Below the pieces are notes generated by a model. That model was not told where the DNA came from and made no database searches. It saw only the letters and a list, made by a program, of their open reading frames with translations. Shown here one piece after another: positions 1-8,164 of a stretch of DNA of 64,000 nt. The position numbers were made by a program, and so were the translations under genes. The DNA comes from Fervidifonticultor_A sp037443565 (GTDB lineage Bacteria > Sysuimicrobiota > Sysuimicrobiia > Sysuimicrobiales > Humicultoraceae): positions 62,001 to 126,000 of the forward strand of contig JBBIOB010000002.1 in assembly GCA_037443565.1 (NCBI GenBank), written 5' to 3'. Numbering within the stretch: position 1 is the stretch's first letter; each line of letters opens with the position of its first letter.

Positions 1-1
1 G

Positions 2-1255
2 GTGGCGACCTACGGACACAACCCGGACGGCGGGTGTGCTATAGTCGGTGGCTATGTCTATCGCGGACGGCGGTTCGAATCGCTGGTCGGGACCTATTTC
101 TTCGGGGATTTCTGTACGGGACGGATCTGGGGAATGCGGCGCGGAGCGCGGGGAGAATGGTCCTGGTCAGAGTTGAAGATCTCCGACCTCCGAATCAGCA
201 GCTTCGGCGAAGCCGAGGACGGGGAACTGTTTGTTCTTGATCACCAGGGTGGCGGGGTCTATCGACTGACCCGACCGCTGTTCAGCCTCGTCATCAATCA
301 GGGCTTCAAGCGTAGCACGATGCTCGTGACGCTGGCAGCGACCTACTTCGCGTTCCAGATTCTCACAGTCGCGTCTGGAAAGCTCCTGGCCGGGCCCTCC
401 CCGGATCAACGGCCGGATCTGCGTTCGGTCGCAGGGATTCCCGATCTGGCGTTTGCAGCGGGAGCAGCAGCTGGTGCCCTGGCCGCGACGATGGTGTCCG
501 GCACCCTGGGGCTCAATCTCCAGACGCTCCTGGCCCTCGCACTCATGCTTCTCGTTCTCGCGGTCGGATCACACGGGTTCGTCTGGAACACTCTGAAGTG
601 GAAAACCTTGGTGCTTCCAATCCTCATGGCTGTGCCCCTGGTGGCCATTGGCGTCGGGCAGCCACAGATCTCAGTGCCAGCGATCGGTAGACTCGACTTC
701 GGTCCCGCGTTTTCGTGGGTTGTGGTCCCGGTGGCCATGTTGGGAGCGACGTATGCGAGCGTCTCCCTGCGAACGGTGCTGCGCGTGGACAGCCTCCTCG
801 CGGTCGTCGCACTGGCGTGGATGCTGGTCATTGCCCGCGCCGTGGGCAACGTGGCGTTGCTGCTTCTCCTCCTAGCAGGAATCGGCGCCTTCGCCGGTGG
901 CATCTTCCATCCCCGCGCATCGAGATTCCATCCTTCATCGGGCACCATGCTCGCGGGCGCCCTAATAGCCACGGCGGGAATTCTTGCTGATGCGGAGATT
1001 CCCGCGCTGATCGTCATGGGGCCGTACCTTTGCGAACTGGTGTTCCGGGCTCTGAGCGGCTTCCGGGACGATGCCTTCATTGCCAGCCGCCAAGGACGCC
1101 TGTATCTGAGTGGTCCTCGCCCGCGGGCGTTGTCGCACTTCATCGTTCAGCGATGGGGAGGACTCAAGGAAACCACCTTCGGAGTGGGCGCCGTTGTGTT
1201 CGGAAGTGCGTGGGGGGCGCTGGCTCTGATGGCCTATTACTGGTTCAGGAGGTAG
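2..1255 (+). CDS. Sugar dehydrogenase-like beta-propeller C-terminus fused to a degenerate GlcNAc-1-P transferase-like membrane domain (5' partial)
   Basis: The gene is cut by the left edge; its true start lies outside. Residues 1-92 of the visible part resemble the last blades of the glucose/sorbosone dehydrogenase beta-propeller (LVGTYFFGDFCTGRIWG, SSFGEAEDGELFVLDHQGG). From about residue 100 the protein becomes very hydrophobic with about ten predicted membrane segments. The order of this part follows the UDP-GlcNAc-1-P transferase (GPT/MraY-like) fold: a DQRPDLRSVAGIP stretch like the N-terminal D-x-x-RP-x-x-GG segment, a WKTLVLP segment, and a C-terminal GTMLAGALIATAGI / IVMGPYLCELVF segment. 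The catalytic D-D and N-x-x-D-G-x-x-G-L type motifs are not visible; GSHGF sits where G-x-x-D-D is expected, near residue 188. The membrane part is therefore probably not an active transferase. The fold assignment is by eye. Stop codon TAG lies 49 bp before pheS. Confidence 0.6.
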   Translation: MATYGHNPDGGCAIVGGYVYRGRRFESLVGTYFFGDFCTGRIWGMRRGARGEWSWSELKISDLRISSFGEAEDGELFVLDHQGGGVYRLTRPLFSLVINQGFKRSTMLVTLAATYFAFQILTVASGKLLAGPSPDQRPDLRSVAGIPDLAFAAGAAAGALAATMVSGTLGLNLQTLLALALMLLVLAVGSHGFVWNTLKWKTLVLPILMAVPLVAIGVGQPQISVPAIGRLDFGPAFSWVVVPVAMLGATYASVSLRTVLRVDSLLAVVALAWMLVIARAVGNVALLLLLLAGIGAFAGGIFHPRASRFHPSSGTMLAGALIATAGILADAEIPALIVMGPYLCELVFRALSGFRDDAFIASRQGRLYLSGPRPRALSHFIVQRWGGLKETTFGVGAVVFGSAWGALALMAYYWFRR

Positions 1256-1304
1256 GATCGGTTGTGGTGCCACTACGCCGGCAGCCGGTCTAAGGAGATC
1301 CTCG

Positions 1305-2288
1305 ATGACCGCAGAGATTGAGCGGATCGTAGCCGAGGCGACTGCGGCGCTGCGCGTGGTTGGTACCCTGGACGAGCTCGAGGCTCTGCGACGCCGGACG
1401 ACAGGCCGGCGCGGGGCCCTCGCCGAGGTGCTCCGGCGGATGTCCGGCATGCCGCCGGACGAGCGGGCGGCGGTCGGCGCGCGCTTGAATGAGGCCCGCG
1501 CGGCAATCGACGCGGCTCTCGACGCGCGCGGCCGCGAGCTGGCCCTGGGTGCGCGCGCGGCCCAGTTTGAGGCCGAGCGCATCGACGTGACGTTGCCGGG
1601 CCGCCGTGCGCCGCTGGGGCGCCGGCACGTGCTGCACCGCACGCTGCATGAGGTCGAGCGCATCTTCATCGGCCTCGGGTTCGAGGTCGTGGAAGGGACC
1701 GAGGTGGAGAGCGACGAGTTCAACTTCGGGCGGATGAACATGCCGGCCGACCATCCGGCGCGCGACGAGCAGGACTCCTTCTACCTTGGTGGAGCGTGGA
1801 TGCTGCGGACCCACACCACGGTTGTTGACGCCCACGTCATGGCCGGGCGGACCCCGCCGATGCGCGTCGTGACCAGCGGCCGGTGTTACCGGCGCGATGC
1901 GGTGGACGCGACCCACATGCCCGTCTTCCACCAGCTGGACGGCTTCATGGTGGGCGAGGCGATCACGTTCGCCGACCTCAAAGGTGTTCTGGCGACGTTT
2001 GCCCGGGAGATGTTCGGCCCGCAGACGCGCACGCGGTTCCAGCCGGGGTACTTCCCGTTCACCGAGCCGAGCGCTGAGCTGGCGGTGACGTTCGAAGGCC
2101 GCTGGCTGGAACTGGGTGGCTGCGGGATGTTCCATCCCCGGGTCCTGGAGATGGCGGGGATCGACCCCGAGCGCTACACGGCATTTGCTTTCGGCCTGGG
2201 GATCGATCGGCCAGCCATGGTCCGGTACGGGATTCCCGACATCCGGCTGTTGTGGGAGAACGACCTCAGGTTGCTGGAGCAGTTCTAG
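1305..2288 (+). CDS. pheS: Phenylalanyl-tRNA synthetase alpha subunit
   Basis: Class II aminoacyl-tRNA synthetase catalytic subunit (327 aa, close to the usual 330-350). With PheT it forms the cytoplasmic alpha2-beta2 enzyme charging tRNA-Phe. An N-terminal coiled-coil arm (about residues 1-85) precedes the catalytic core. Class II motifs are visible: FNFGRMNMPADHPARDEQDS, LRTHTT (motif 2 region), FHQLDGFMVG, FPFTEPSAE and the motif 3 segment AFAFGLGIDRPAM. An AAGGAG ribosome binding site at 1292-1297 lies 7 nt before the ATG. pheT follows with no gap, so the pair should be cotranscribed and coupled. No T-box-like leader is visible in the short 49-bp gap upstream. Confidence 0.97.
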   Translation: MTAEIERIVAEATAALRVVGTLDELEALRRRTTGRRGALAEVLRRMSGMPPDERAAVGARLNEARAAIDAALDARGRELALGARAAQFEAERIDVTLPGRRAPLGRRHVLHRTLHEVERIFIGLGFEVVEGTEVESDEFNFGRMNMPADHPARDEQDSFYLGGAWMLRTHTTVVDAHVMAGRTPPMRVVTSGRCYRRDAVDATHMPVFHQLDGFMVGEAITFADLKGVLATFAREMFGPQTRTRFQPGYFPFTEPSAELAVTFEGRWLELGGCGMFHPRVLEMAGIDPERYTAFAFGLGIDRPAMVRYGIPDIRLLWENDLRLLEQF

Positions 2289-4355
2289 ATGCGCGTCCCA
2301 CTCGAATGGCTGCGTGAGTACGTCGACATCCCCGAGACGCCGGAGGATCTCGCCGAGCACCTGCCGATGCTCGGGCTCGGTGTGGAGCGGGTTGAGGAGA
2401 CCGGCGGGGAGTCCGTGCTCGATCTCGAGATCGCATCCAACCGGCCCGACCTGCTCAGTCTGATCGGCATCGCGCGAGAACTGGCCGCGTGGCGACGGCG
2501 GGAGGTCCGGCCGCCGGCCGACGCGCTCGACGATGAGGATCCACCGGCGGCATCCGCCGCCGGCGTGGAGATTGCCGACGCGTCGCTCTGTCCCCGATAT
2601 GTGGCCCACGTGATCGAAGGCGTCGCGGTGGGTCCGTCACCCCGCCAGATGGCCGCACGCCTCGAGGCGGCGGGGATCCGGCCGATCAACAACGTGGTCG
2701 ACGCCACCAACTATGTCATGCTCGAGTGGGGACAGCCGCTGCACGCATTCGATATGGACACGCTGGTCGGCCGCCGGATCGTCGTCCGCCTGGCGCAGGC
2801 CGGCGAGACGCTGGCCACGCTCGACGGCGTCGCGCGCGATCTCGACTCCGATGTGCTGGTGATCGCCGACGCGCGGCGGCCGGTCGCGCTTGCCGGGATC
2901 ATCGGCGGGGCCGACACCGAGATCCACTCGGGGACCCGCACGGTGTTGCTTGAGGCTGCGGCATTCCTGCCGGCGAGCGTGCGGCGCACCGCCCGCCGGT
3001 TTGGCCTGCGCACCGAGGCGAGCGCCCGCTTTGAGCGGGGCCTCGACGCCGAGGGGACGATGCGCGCCGCCCGCCGCGCGGCCCGCCTCATTGCGCAATC
3101 CGCGGGCGGCCGTGTGCTCCGCGGCGCCGTGGATGTGTATCCCGGGCCGTCACGCCGGTCTGCGATCACGCTCCGGCTGGCCAGGATCACGCGCCTGCTG
3201 GGGACCGAGGTCCCCGCCGCCGACGTGCTGGCGATCCTCGGCCGCCTGGGCCTCGAGGTGCGGCGTGACGGGGGACGGGTGTACGCCGTGCCGCCGGTGG
3301 GGCGGCGCGATCTGGAGCGCGAGGAGGATCTGATCGAAGAGGTGGCGCGGCACTACGGGTACGAGCGCATCCCTGAGGCGATGCCGGTCGAGGCGATGCA
3401 CCCGGGCCACCGGCCGCAGCGCCTCGAGGCCGATGCTGCGGCGCGCGACGCGCTGATCCGGGCCGGCCTCGTCGAGGCCATCACCGTGTCGCTCATCACG
3501 CCGAGGCTGCTCGATCGCTTCGGTCTCGATGCGGACGACCCGTGGCGCCGGGCCGTGCCCGTGGTCAACCCGCTGACCGCCGACCACACGCACCTGCGCC
3601 CCTGCCTGCTGCCCGGGCTGCTCGAGGCCGTGCGCGTCAACGTCAGCCGCCGGCGCGACGCGGTGCACCTGTTCGAGATCGGGCGCGTGTTTGCCGCCGA
3701 TCCCGACGGCCGACCGCGCGAGCGCCGGTCGCTGGCCGTGGCGATGCGGGGCGGGTGGCTCCAGGGCATCTGGGACCACCCCGACCGGGGTGGTGAGGTC
3801 TCGTTCTTTAACCTGCGCGGCGTGCTGGAGGCGCTGGCGGCCGAGCTGCGCGTCGGATCGCTGGCGATCGGCGCCGGAGGTCCCGGGTGGCTGCATCCCG
3901 GCCGCGCGGCCCGCATCAACCTGAACGGCACAGCCATCGGCGTCGCCGGTGAACTCCATCCCGACGTCTCGGCCCGGTTCGACCTCCCCGGCCGGACGTA
4001 CGTCGCCGAGCTCGACTTGGATGTCCTGCTGGATCGAGCCGTCCTCCAGCCGCGGTTTGCCGGCATCCCACGGCATCCCGCGGTCCGGCGCGACGTGGCG
4101 GTCGTCGCGCCGGTCTCGCTGCCCCACGCCCAGGTGCATGCGGCACTGCGGGAGACCGTCGGGGATTTGCTCGAGCGCGTCGAACTCTTTGACGTGTACG
4201 AGGGTCCCCCGCTGGATCCCGGCCAGCGCAACCTGGCGTATGCGCTGACCTTCCGGGCGCCGGACCGGACCCTGACCGGCGAGGAGGTCGACGTCCTGGT
4301 CGGCCGCATCCACGCGGCACTGCCGGCGCGCCTCCCCGTGGCGATTCGGACATAG
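2289..4355 (+). CDS. pheT: Phenylalanyl-tRNA synthetase beta subunit, short form without the N-terminal tRNA-binding OB domain
   Basis: Non-catalytic beta subunit of PheRS (688 aa). The N-terminal LEWLREYVDIPETPEDLAEH segment is present, but the sequence passes directly (residues 35-60) to LDLEIASNRPDLLSLIGIA, so the roughly 100-residue EMAP-II-like tRNA-binding domain of typical 790-800 aa bacterial PheT is missing. B3/B4 editing-type, B5 and class-II-like core regions follow. The C-terminal ferredoxin-fold anticodon-binding domain is complete (RHPAVRRDVAVVAPVSLP to the end). The reading frame is continuous and the ATG abuts the pheS stop, so this looks like a genuine short form and not an assembly gap. 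Confidence 0.95.
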   Translation: MRVPLEWLREYVDIPETPEDLAEHLPMLGLGVERVEETGGESVLDLEIASNRPDLLSLIGIARELAAWRRREVRPPADALDDEDPPAASAAGVEIADASLCPRYVAHVIEGVAVGPSPRQMAARLEAAGIRPINNVVDATNYVMLEWGQPLHAFDMDTLVGRRIVVRLAQAGETLATLDGVARDLDSDVLVIADARRPVALAGIIGGADTEIHSGTRTVLLEAAAFLPASVRRTARRFGLRTEASARFERGLDAEGTMRAARRAARLIAQSAGGRVLRGAVDVYPGPSRRSAITLRLARITRLLGTEVPAADVLAILGRLGLEVRRDGGRVYAVPPVGRRDLEREEDLIEEVARHYGYERIPEAMPVEAMHPGHRPQRLEADAAARDALIRAGLVEAITVSLITPRLLDRFGLDADDPWRRAVPVVNPLTADHTHLRPCLLPGLLEAVRVNVSRRRDAVHLFEIGRVFAADPDGRPRERRSLAVAMRGGWLQGIWDHPDRGGEVSFFNLRGVLEALAAELRVGSLAIGAGGPGWLHPGRAARINLNGTAIGVAGELHPDVSARFDLPGRTYVAELDLDVLLDRAVLQPRFAGIPRHPAVRRDVAVVAPVSLPHAQVHAALRETVGDLLERVELFDVYEGPPLDPGQRNLAYALTFRAPDRTLTGEEVDVLVGRIHAALPARLPVAIRT

Positions 4356-4367
4356 GAGGCGAGGCTC

Positions 4368-4877
4368 ATGACCTGGCTCGACTGGGCCGTCATCGCGCTG
4401 TTCGTCTATTTCGTTGTCCAGGGGCTGATCAAGGGCGTGGCGGCGGCGCTGCTGGGCGCGGTCGCCGCGGTCCTGGCGTATGTGCTCGCCGCGATTCTGC
4501 TCCCGACCGCCGGGGCCTGGATTGAAGCGGCATCGCCCCTGCCCGCCGAGTGGGACCGCCTGGCCGCGTTTGTGCTCACGTTCGGGCTCTTCTATCTGCT
4601 CGGCATGCTGCTCATCAGCGTTCTGCCCGGCGGCAAGCGGCCGAGTGCCTCGGCGCAGATATTGGGGCTCGCGGGCGGCGCCGTGAAGGCGGTTGTGGTC
4701 TCGATGTCGGCGGTGGGGATCCTCCTGGCCTCGCCGCTGTCGGACGCCATCCAGCAGGATGTCGACCGTTCGCCCATCGCCAAGTACGTCGCCACGCTGC
4801 AACAGCAGTTCATCCAGGACATCCGGAGGGCGAGCCCCATCCCGTTCCCGCCGGTCGGCCCCGACAGCAAGTTCTAG
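4368..4877 (+). CDS. CvpA family membrane protein
   Basis: Small integral membrane protein of 169 aa. It starts with the typical CvpA amphipathic entry (MTWLDWAVIALFVYFVVQGL) and has about four hydrophobic segments (residues 5-25, 28-50, 65-88, 98-120), then a hydrophilic C-terminal tail. CvpA-family proteins are linked to colicin V production, envelope homeostasis and, in Firmicutes, to loci containing mutS2 and polX; the same neighbourhood is seen here. AGGAGG at 4354-4359 overlaps the pheT stop and lies 8 nt before the ATG. The molecular function is not established. Confidence 0.85.
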   Translation: MTWLDWAVIALFVYFVVQGLIKGVAAALLGAVAAVLAYVLAAILLPTAGAWIEAASPLPAEWDRLAAFVLTFGLFYLLGMLLISVLPGGKRPSASAQILGLAGGAVKAVVVSMSAVGILLASPLSDAIQQDVDRSPIAKYVATLQQQFIQDIRRASPIPFPPVGPDSKF

Positions 4878-4883
4878 CACGCC

Positions 4884-6626
4884 GTGCAGAACCGCGCCGT
4901 TGCCGAGCGATTCGCCCTGATCGCCGACATGCTGGAGATCAAGGGCGAGTCGGTCTTTCGCATCAACGCCTACCGTCGCGCAGCCCGTGCCGTGGAGGGG
5001 CTTACCGAGGACATCGCGGCCATCGCGGCCCGGGGCGAGCTGACCGCCATTCCAGGGATCGGCCAGGCGACCGCCGAGAAGATCGTTGAGTTCCTCCGGA
5101 CGGGGACGATGAAGGCCTACGACGATCTGGCGGCCTCGCTGCCGCCGGGACTCACCACGTTGATGGCCGTGCCCGACGTCGGCCCGAAGACCGCGCTGCT
5201 CCTCTACGAGAAGCTTGGGATCACGTCGCTCGACGACCTGGAAGCCGCGGCCCGATCCGGCAGGATCCGCGACCTGCCGCGGATGGGTGAGAAGACCGAG
5301 GAGAACATCCTGCGCGGGATCGACGCGGTGCGGCGCAGCGCAGAGCGCCGGCCGCTGGGCGTGGCGCTGCCCGTGGCCGACGAGCTCGTGGCGCTGCTCC
5401 GGCCCGTGCCGGGCGTGGCCGAGATCGAGGTGGCCGGCAGCCTGCGCCGGCGCCGGGAGACCATCGGCGACATCGACCTCCTGGCGACGAGCCGCGACCC
5501 CGCCCGCGTGATGGAGGTGTTCGTGCGGGCCCCGCAGGTCACGCAGGTGCTCTCGCACGGCTCCACGCGGTCGAGCGTCATCCTGGATGTCGGCCTGCAG
5601 GCCGACCTGCGGGTGGTGGAGCCCAACGCCTACGGGGCGGCGCTGCAGTACTTCACCGGCAGCAAGGAACACAACGTCGCACTGCGCGAGCGCGCCGTGC
5701 GCCGGGGGCTCAAGGTGAACGAGTACGGCGTCTGGCGCACAAAGGACACCCGGCGGGTGGCCGGTCGCGACGAGGCCGGGGTCTACAAGGCGGTGGGGCT
5801 ACCCTGGATCCCGCCCGAGCTCCGCGAGGACCAGGGCGAGATCGACGCTGCAGCCGGCGGACGCCTCCCGCGGCTGATCGAAGTGTCCGACATCCGTGGG
5901 GACCTGCACATGCACACCGCCTGGAGTGACGGCGCCGAGTCCGCCGAGGCGATGGCCACCGCGGCCAAGGCGCTGGGCTACGAGTATATCTGCATCACCG
6001 ACCACTCCCAGTCGCTCAAGGTCGCAGGCGGGGTCACGATTCGCGAGCTGCGTGACCACATCGCCTACGTGCGGGCGCTGTCGGAGCGCGCGGGCATCAC
6101 CGTGCTCATCGGGACCGAGTGCGACATCGGTCCTGACGGATCACTGGACTATCCCGACGACGTCCTGGCCGAGCTGGACGTGGTGATCGCCTCGGTGCAC
6201 ACCCGCTTCCGTATGGGCCGTCAGGAGATGACGCGGCGGATCGTGCGCGCGATGGAGCACGAGCACGTGGACATTCTCGGGCACCCGACCGGCCGGCTGC
6301 TGGGCGCGAGGGATCCCTACGAGGTGGACATCGAGGCCGTGATCGACGCTGCGGCGCGGACCGGCACCGTGCTCGAGATCAACGCCTCGCCTGAGCGGCT
6401 CGACCTCAAGGACACGTATGCGCGCGCGGCCAAAGAGCGCGGCGTGCGCCTGGAGATCGGCACCGATGCCCACTCGGCGGCGCAGCTCCGGCACATGCCG
6501 CTCGGCGTCAGCGTTGCCCGCCGTGGATGGCTCGAGGCGGCCGATGCGATCAACACCCTGCCGCTGGCGAAGCTACGCGAGGCGCTGGGTCGCCGGGCTG
6601 CCGGGAGCAGACGGCGCCCGCGCTAG
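4884..6626 (+). CDS. polX: DNA polymerase/3'-5' exonuclease PolX
   Basis: Family X DNA polymerase fused to a PHP exonuclease (580 aa, normal length), expected to act in gap-filling base excision repair. Helix-hairpin-helix motifs occupy the first 160 residues (IPGIGQATAEKIVEF, VPDVGPKTALLLYEKLG). The Pol-beta nucleotidyltransferase core follows with AGSLRRRRETIGDIDLLATS, giving the GS and D-x-D metal site. The PHP domain starts near residue 337 (GDLHMHTAWSDG, CITDHSQSL, GTECDI, SVHTR, GHPTGR, GTDAHS), so the metal ligands appear intact. The GTG start follows the cvpA stop by 6 nt. The downstream glycosylase suggests a repair operon. Confidence 0.96.
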   Translation: MQNRAVAERFALIADMLEIKGESVFRINAYRRAARAVEGLTEDIAAIAARGELTAIPGIGQATAEKIVEFLRTGTMKAYDDLAASLPPGLTTLMAVPDVGPKTALLLYEKLGITSLDDLEAAARSGRIRDLPRMGEKTEENILRGIDAVRRSAERRPLGVALPVADELVALLRPVPGVAEIEVAGSLRRRRETIGDIDLLATSRDPARVMEVFVRAPQVTQVLSHGSTRSSVILDVGLQADLRVVEPNAYGAALQYFTGSKEHNVALRERAVRRGLKVNEYGVWRTKDTRRVAGRDEAGVYKAVGLPWIPPELREDQGEIDAAAGGRLPRLIEVSDIRGDLHMHTAWSDGAESAEAMATAAKALGYEYICITDHSQSLKVAGGVTIRELRDHIAYVRALSERAGITVLIGTECDIGPDGSLDYPDDVLAELDVVIASVHTRFRMGRQEMTRRIVRAMEHEHVDILGHPTGRLLGARDPYEVDIEAVIDAAARTGTVLEINASPERLDLKDTYARAAKERGVRLEIGTDAHSAAQLRHMPLGVSVARRGWLEAADAINTLPLAKLREALGRRAAGSRRRPR

Positions 6627-6627
6627 C

Positions 6628-7224
6628 ATGCCGCGGCTGCATCCCCTGCCGCGCCGCTTCTTTGCGCGCCACTCGGTCGTCGTCGCTCGGGCGTTGGTCG
6701 GGTGCCTGCTGGTCCACCGGACGGCCCGCGGGGTCCTGGTCGGCCGGATCGTCGAGACCGAAGCGTATCGCGGCGCCGGCGATCCGGCCAGCCACGCCTT
6801 TCGCCGGACCCCGCGCAGCGCGATCATGTTCGGCCCGCCCGGGATCGCCTACGTCTACCTCTCGTATGGGATGCACTGCTGCCTGAACGTCGTGACCGAG
6901 CCCGATGGGACGCCCGGCGCGGTCCTGCTGCGGGCACTCGACCCGGTCGACGGCCTGGAGCTGATGCGTCGTCTGGCGCCTTCGGGCGGGGACGCGCGGC
7001 GGGCGTCGGGGCCTGGTCGCCTGGCGCGGGCGATGGGTGTGACGCTGCGCCACAACGGCGCCGATCTCACCGCGCCGCCGCTGTTCATTGCCGACGGCGG
7101 GCGCCCGCGGGGACGGATCCTCGCCGGCGCGCGCGTCGGCATCACCAGCGCCGCTGCTCGGCCGTGGCGGTTCGGCCTGGCCGGGTCGCCCGCGCTCTCG
7201 CGGCGCTTTCCGCCTGGTCTATAA
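6628..7224 (+). CDS. 3-methyladenine DNA glycosylase (AAG/MPG family)
   Basis: 198-residue alkyladenine DNA glycosylase that would excise alkylated and deaminated purines in base excision repair. Family hallmarks are ALVGCLLVH, GRIVETEAYRG-GDPASHA, MFGPPGIAYVYLSYGMHCCL and NVVTEPDGTPGAVLLRALDP; the Glu in VETEAY is the catalytic acid. The ATG at 6628 is one base after the polX stop; the same frame stays open upstream, but the conserved family N-terminus (LPRRFFARHSVVVARALVG) fits this start. Coupling to polX is consistent with a shared repair role. Confidence 0.93.
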   Translation: MPRLHPLPRRFFARHSVVVARALVGCLLVHRTARGVLVGRIVETEAYRGAGDPASHAFRRTPRSAIMFGPPGIAYVYLSYGMHCCLNVVTEPDGTPGAVLLRALDPVDGLELMRRLAPSGGDARRASGPGRLARAMGVTLRHNGADLTAPPLFIADGGRPRGRILAGARVGITSAAARPWRFGLAGSPALSRRFPPGL

Positions 7225-7231
7225 TGAGTAG

Positions 7232-8164
7232 GTGCCAGTGCTGGTCCTGTTTCTCGACGGCGTAGGGCTCGGTGCTCCAGACCCTGCGACCAACCCCTTC
7301 GCGCGCGCGGCCACCCCGGCGATCCGGCACTTGCTCGGCGGCCCGCTGGTGTTGGACGGAGTCGTGGATCGGCCGGGCGTGCTGCTGCTCCCGGCCGACG
7401 CCACGCTCGGCGTCGCCGGCCTGCCGCAGAGCGCGACGGGTCAGACCGCGCTGCTGACGGGCCTCAACGCCCCCCGGATCGCCGGCAGGCACGTCACCGC
7501 GTATCCCACCGCGCGGCTGCGCGAGATGCTGACCGCGCAGAGCCTGTTCGTCGCGCTGCGCCGGGCCGGCGCCGAAGTCGCGCTGGCCAATGTGTACAGC
7601 CCGGAGTACTTTGCCGCGGTGGCCAGCCGTCGGCTGAGGGTCGCGGCGGTGACGTACGCGGCGCAGGCCGCCGGGCTGCGGCTGCGCACATTGGACGACC
7701 TGCGCCAGGCCCGCGCGGTCTTCCACGATCTCACCAACGGCCGGCTCCGCCAGTGGGGCTATGATCTTCCGGAGCTGACCCCACGGGAGTCGGGCCGGCG
7801 GCTGGCCCGGCTCGCCGCCCGGGCCGACCTGACCTTCTTTGAGTTCTTCCTCACTGACCTGGCGGCGCATCGCCGGATCCCCGTGACCCCGGACGCGGTC
7901 GTGGCGATGGTGGATGAGCTCCTGGCCGGGGTGCTGGACACGGCGGAGGGGACCACGACCGTGCTCATCGTCAGCGATCACGGGAATCTCGAGGATGATC
8001 GCACCACCGCGCACACGACGAACCCCATCCCGATCCTGGCCGTTGGTCCCGGCCGCGGCGCCTTCGCGGCCGCGCAGGCGCTCACCGACGTGGCGCCGGC
8101 GATCCTGGGCCTCCTGGGCGCCGCGCGCTCCGCGGTGCCCGGTGCAGCAGGCTGCGACGCGTGA
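7232..8164 (+). CDS. Alkaline phosphatase-superfamily metalloenzyme (phosphoglycerate mutase/phosphopentomutase-like)
   Basis: 310-residue protein of the alkaline-phosphatase/iPGM metalloenzyme superfamily. The N-terminal metal-site motif FLDGVGLGAPDPATNPFA, the nucleophile region GLPQSATGQTALLTGLNAP (Ser or Thr of S-A-T-G-Q-T) and the C-terminal IVSDHGNLEDDRTTAHTTNP provide the Asp/His metal ligands. It is shorter than 2,3-independent phosphoglycerate mutase (about 510 aa) and lacks its inserted domain, so the substrate cannot be named. The GTG start is 7 nt after the glycosylase stop; the end overlaps mutS2 by 4 nt (GTGA). Confidence 0.8.
   Translation: MPVLVLFLDGVGLGAPDPATNPFARAATPAIRHLLGGPLVLDGVVDRPGVLLLPADATLGVAGLPQSATGQTALLTGLNAPRIAGRHVTAYPTARLREMLTAQSLFVALRRAGAEVALANVYSPEYFAAVASRRLRVAAVTYAAQAAGLRLRTLDDLRQARAVFHDLTNGRLRQWGYDLPELTPRESGRRLARLAARADLTFFEFFLTDLAAHRRIPVTPDAVVAMVDELLAGVLDTAEGTTTVLIVSDHGNLEDDRTTAHTTNPIPILAVGPGRGAFAAAQALTDVAPAILGLLGAARSAVPGAAGCDA

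Noticed and set aside
1256..1304. T-box or attenuator leader for pheST
   Set aside because: The 49-bp gap is too short, and no specifier or antiterminator-like structure can be seen.
3150..5672. 840-aa minus-strand ORF
   Set aside because: Shadow of pheT, cvpA and polX: His/Arg/Gln/Gly-rich antisense frame typical of high-GC coding DNA.
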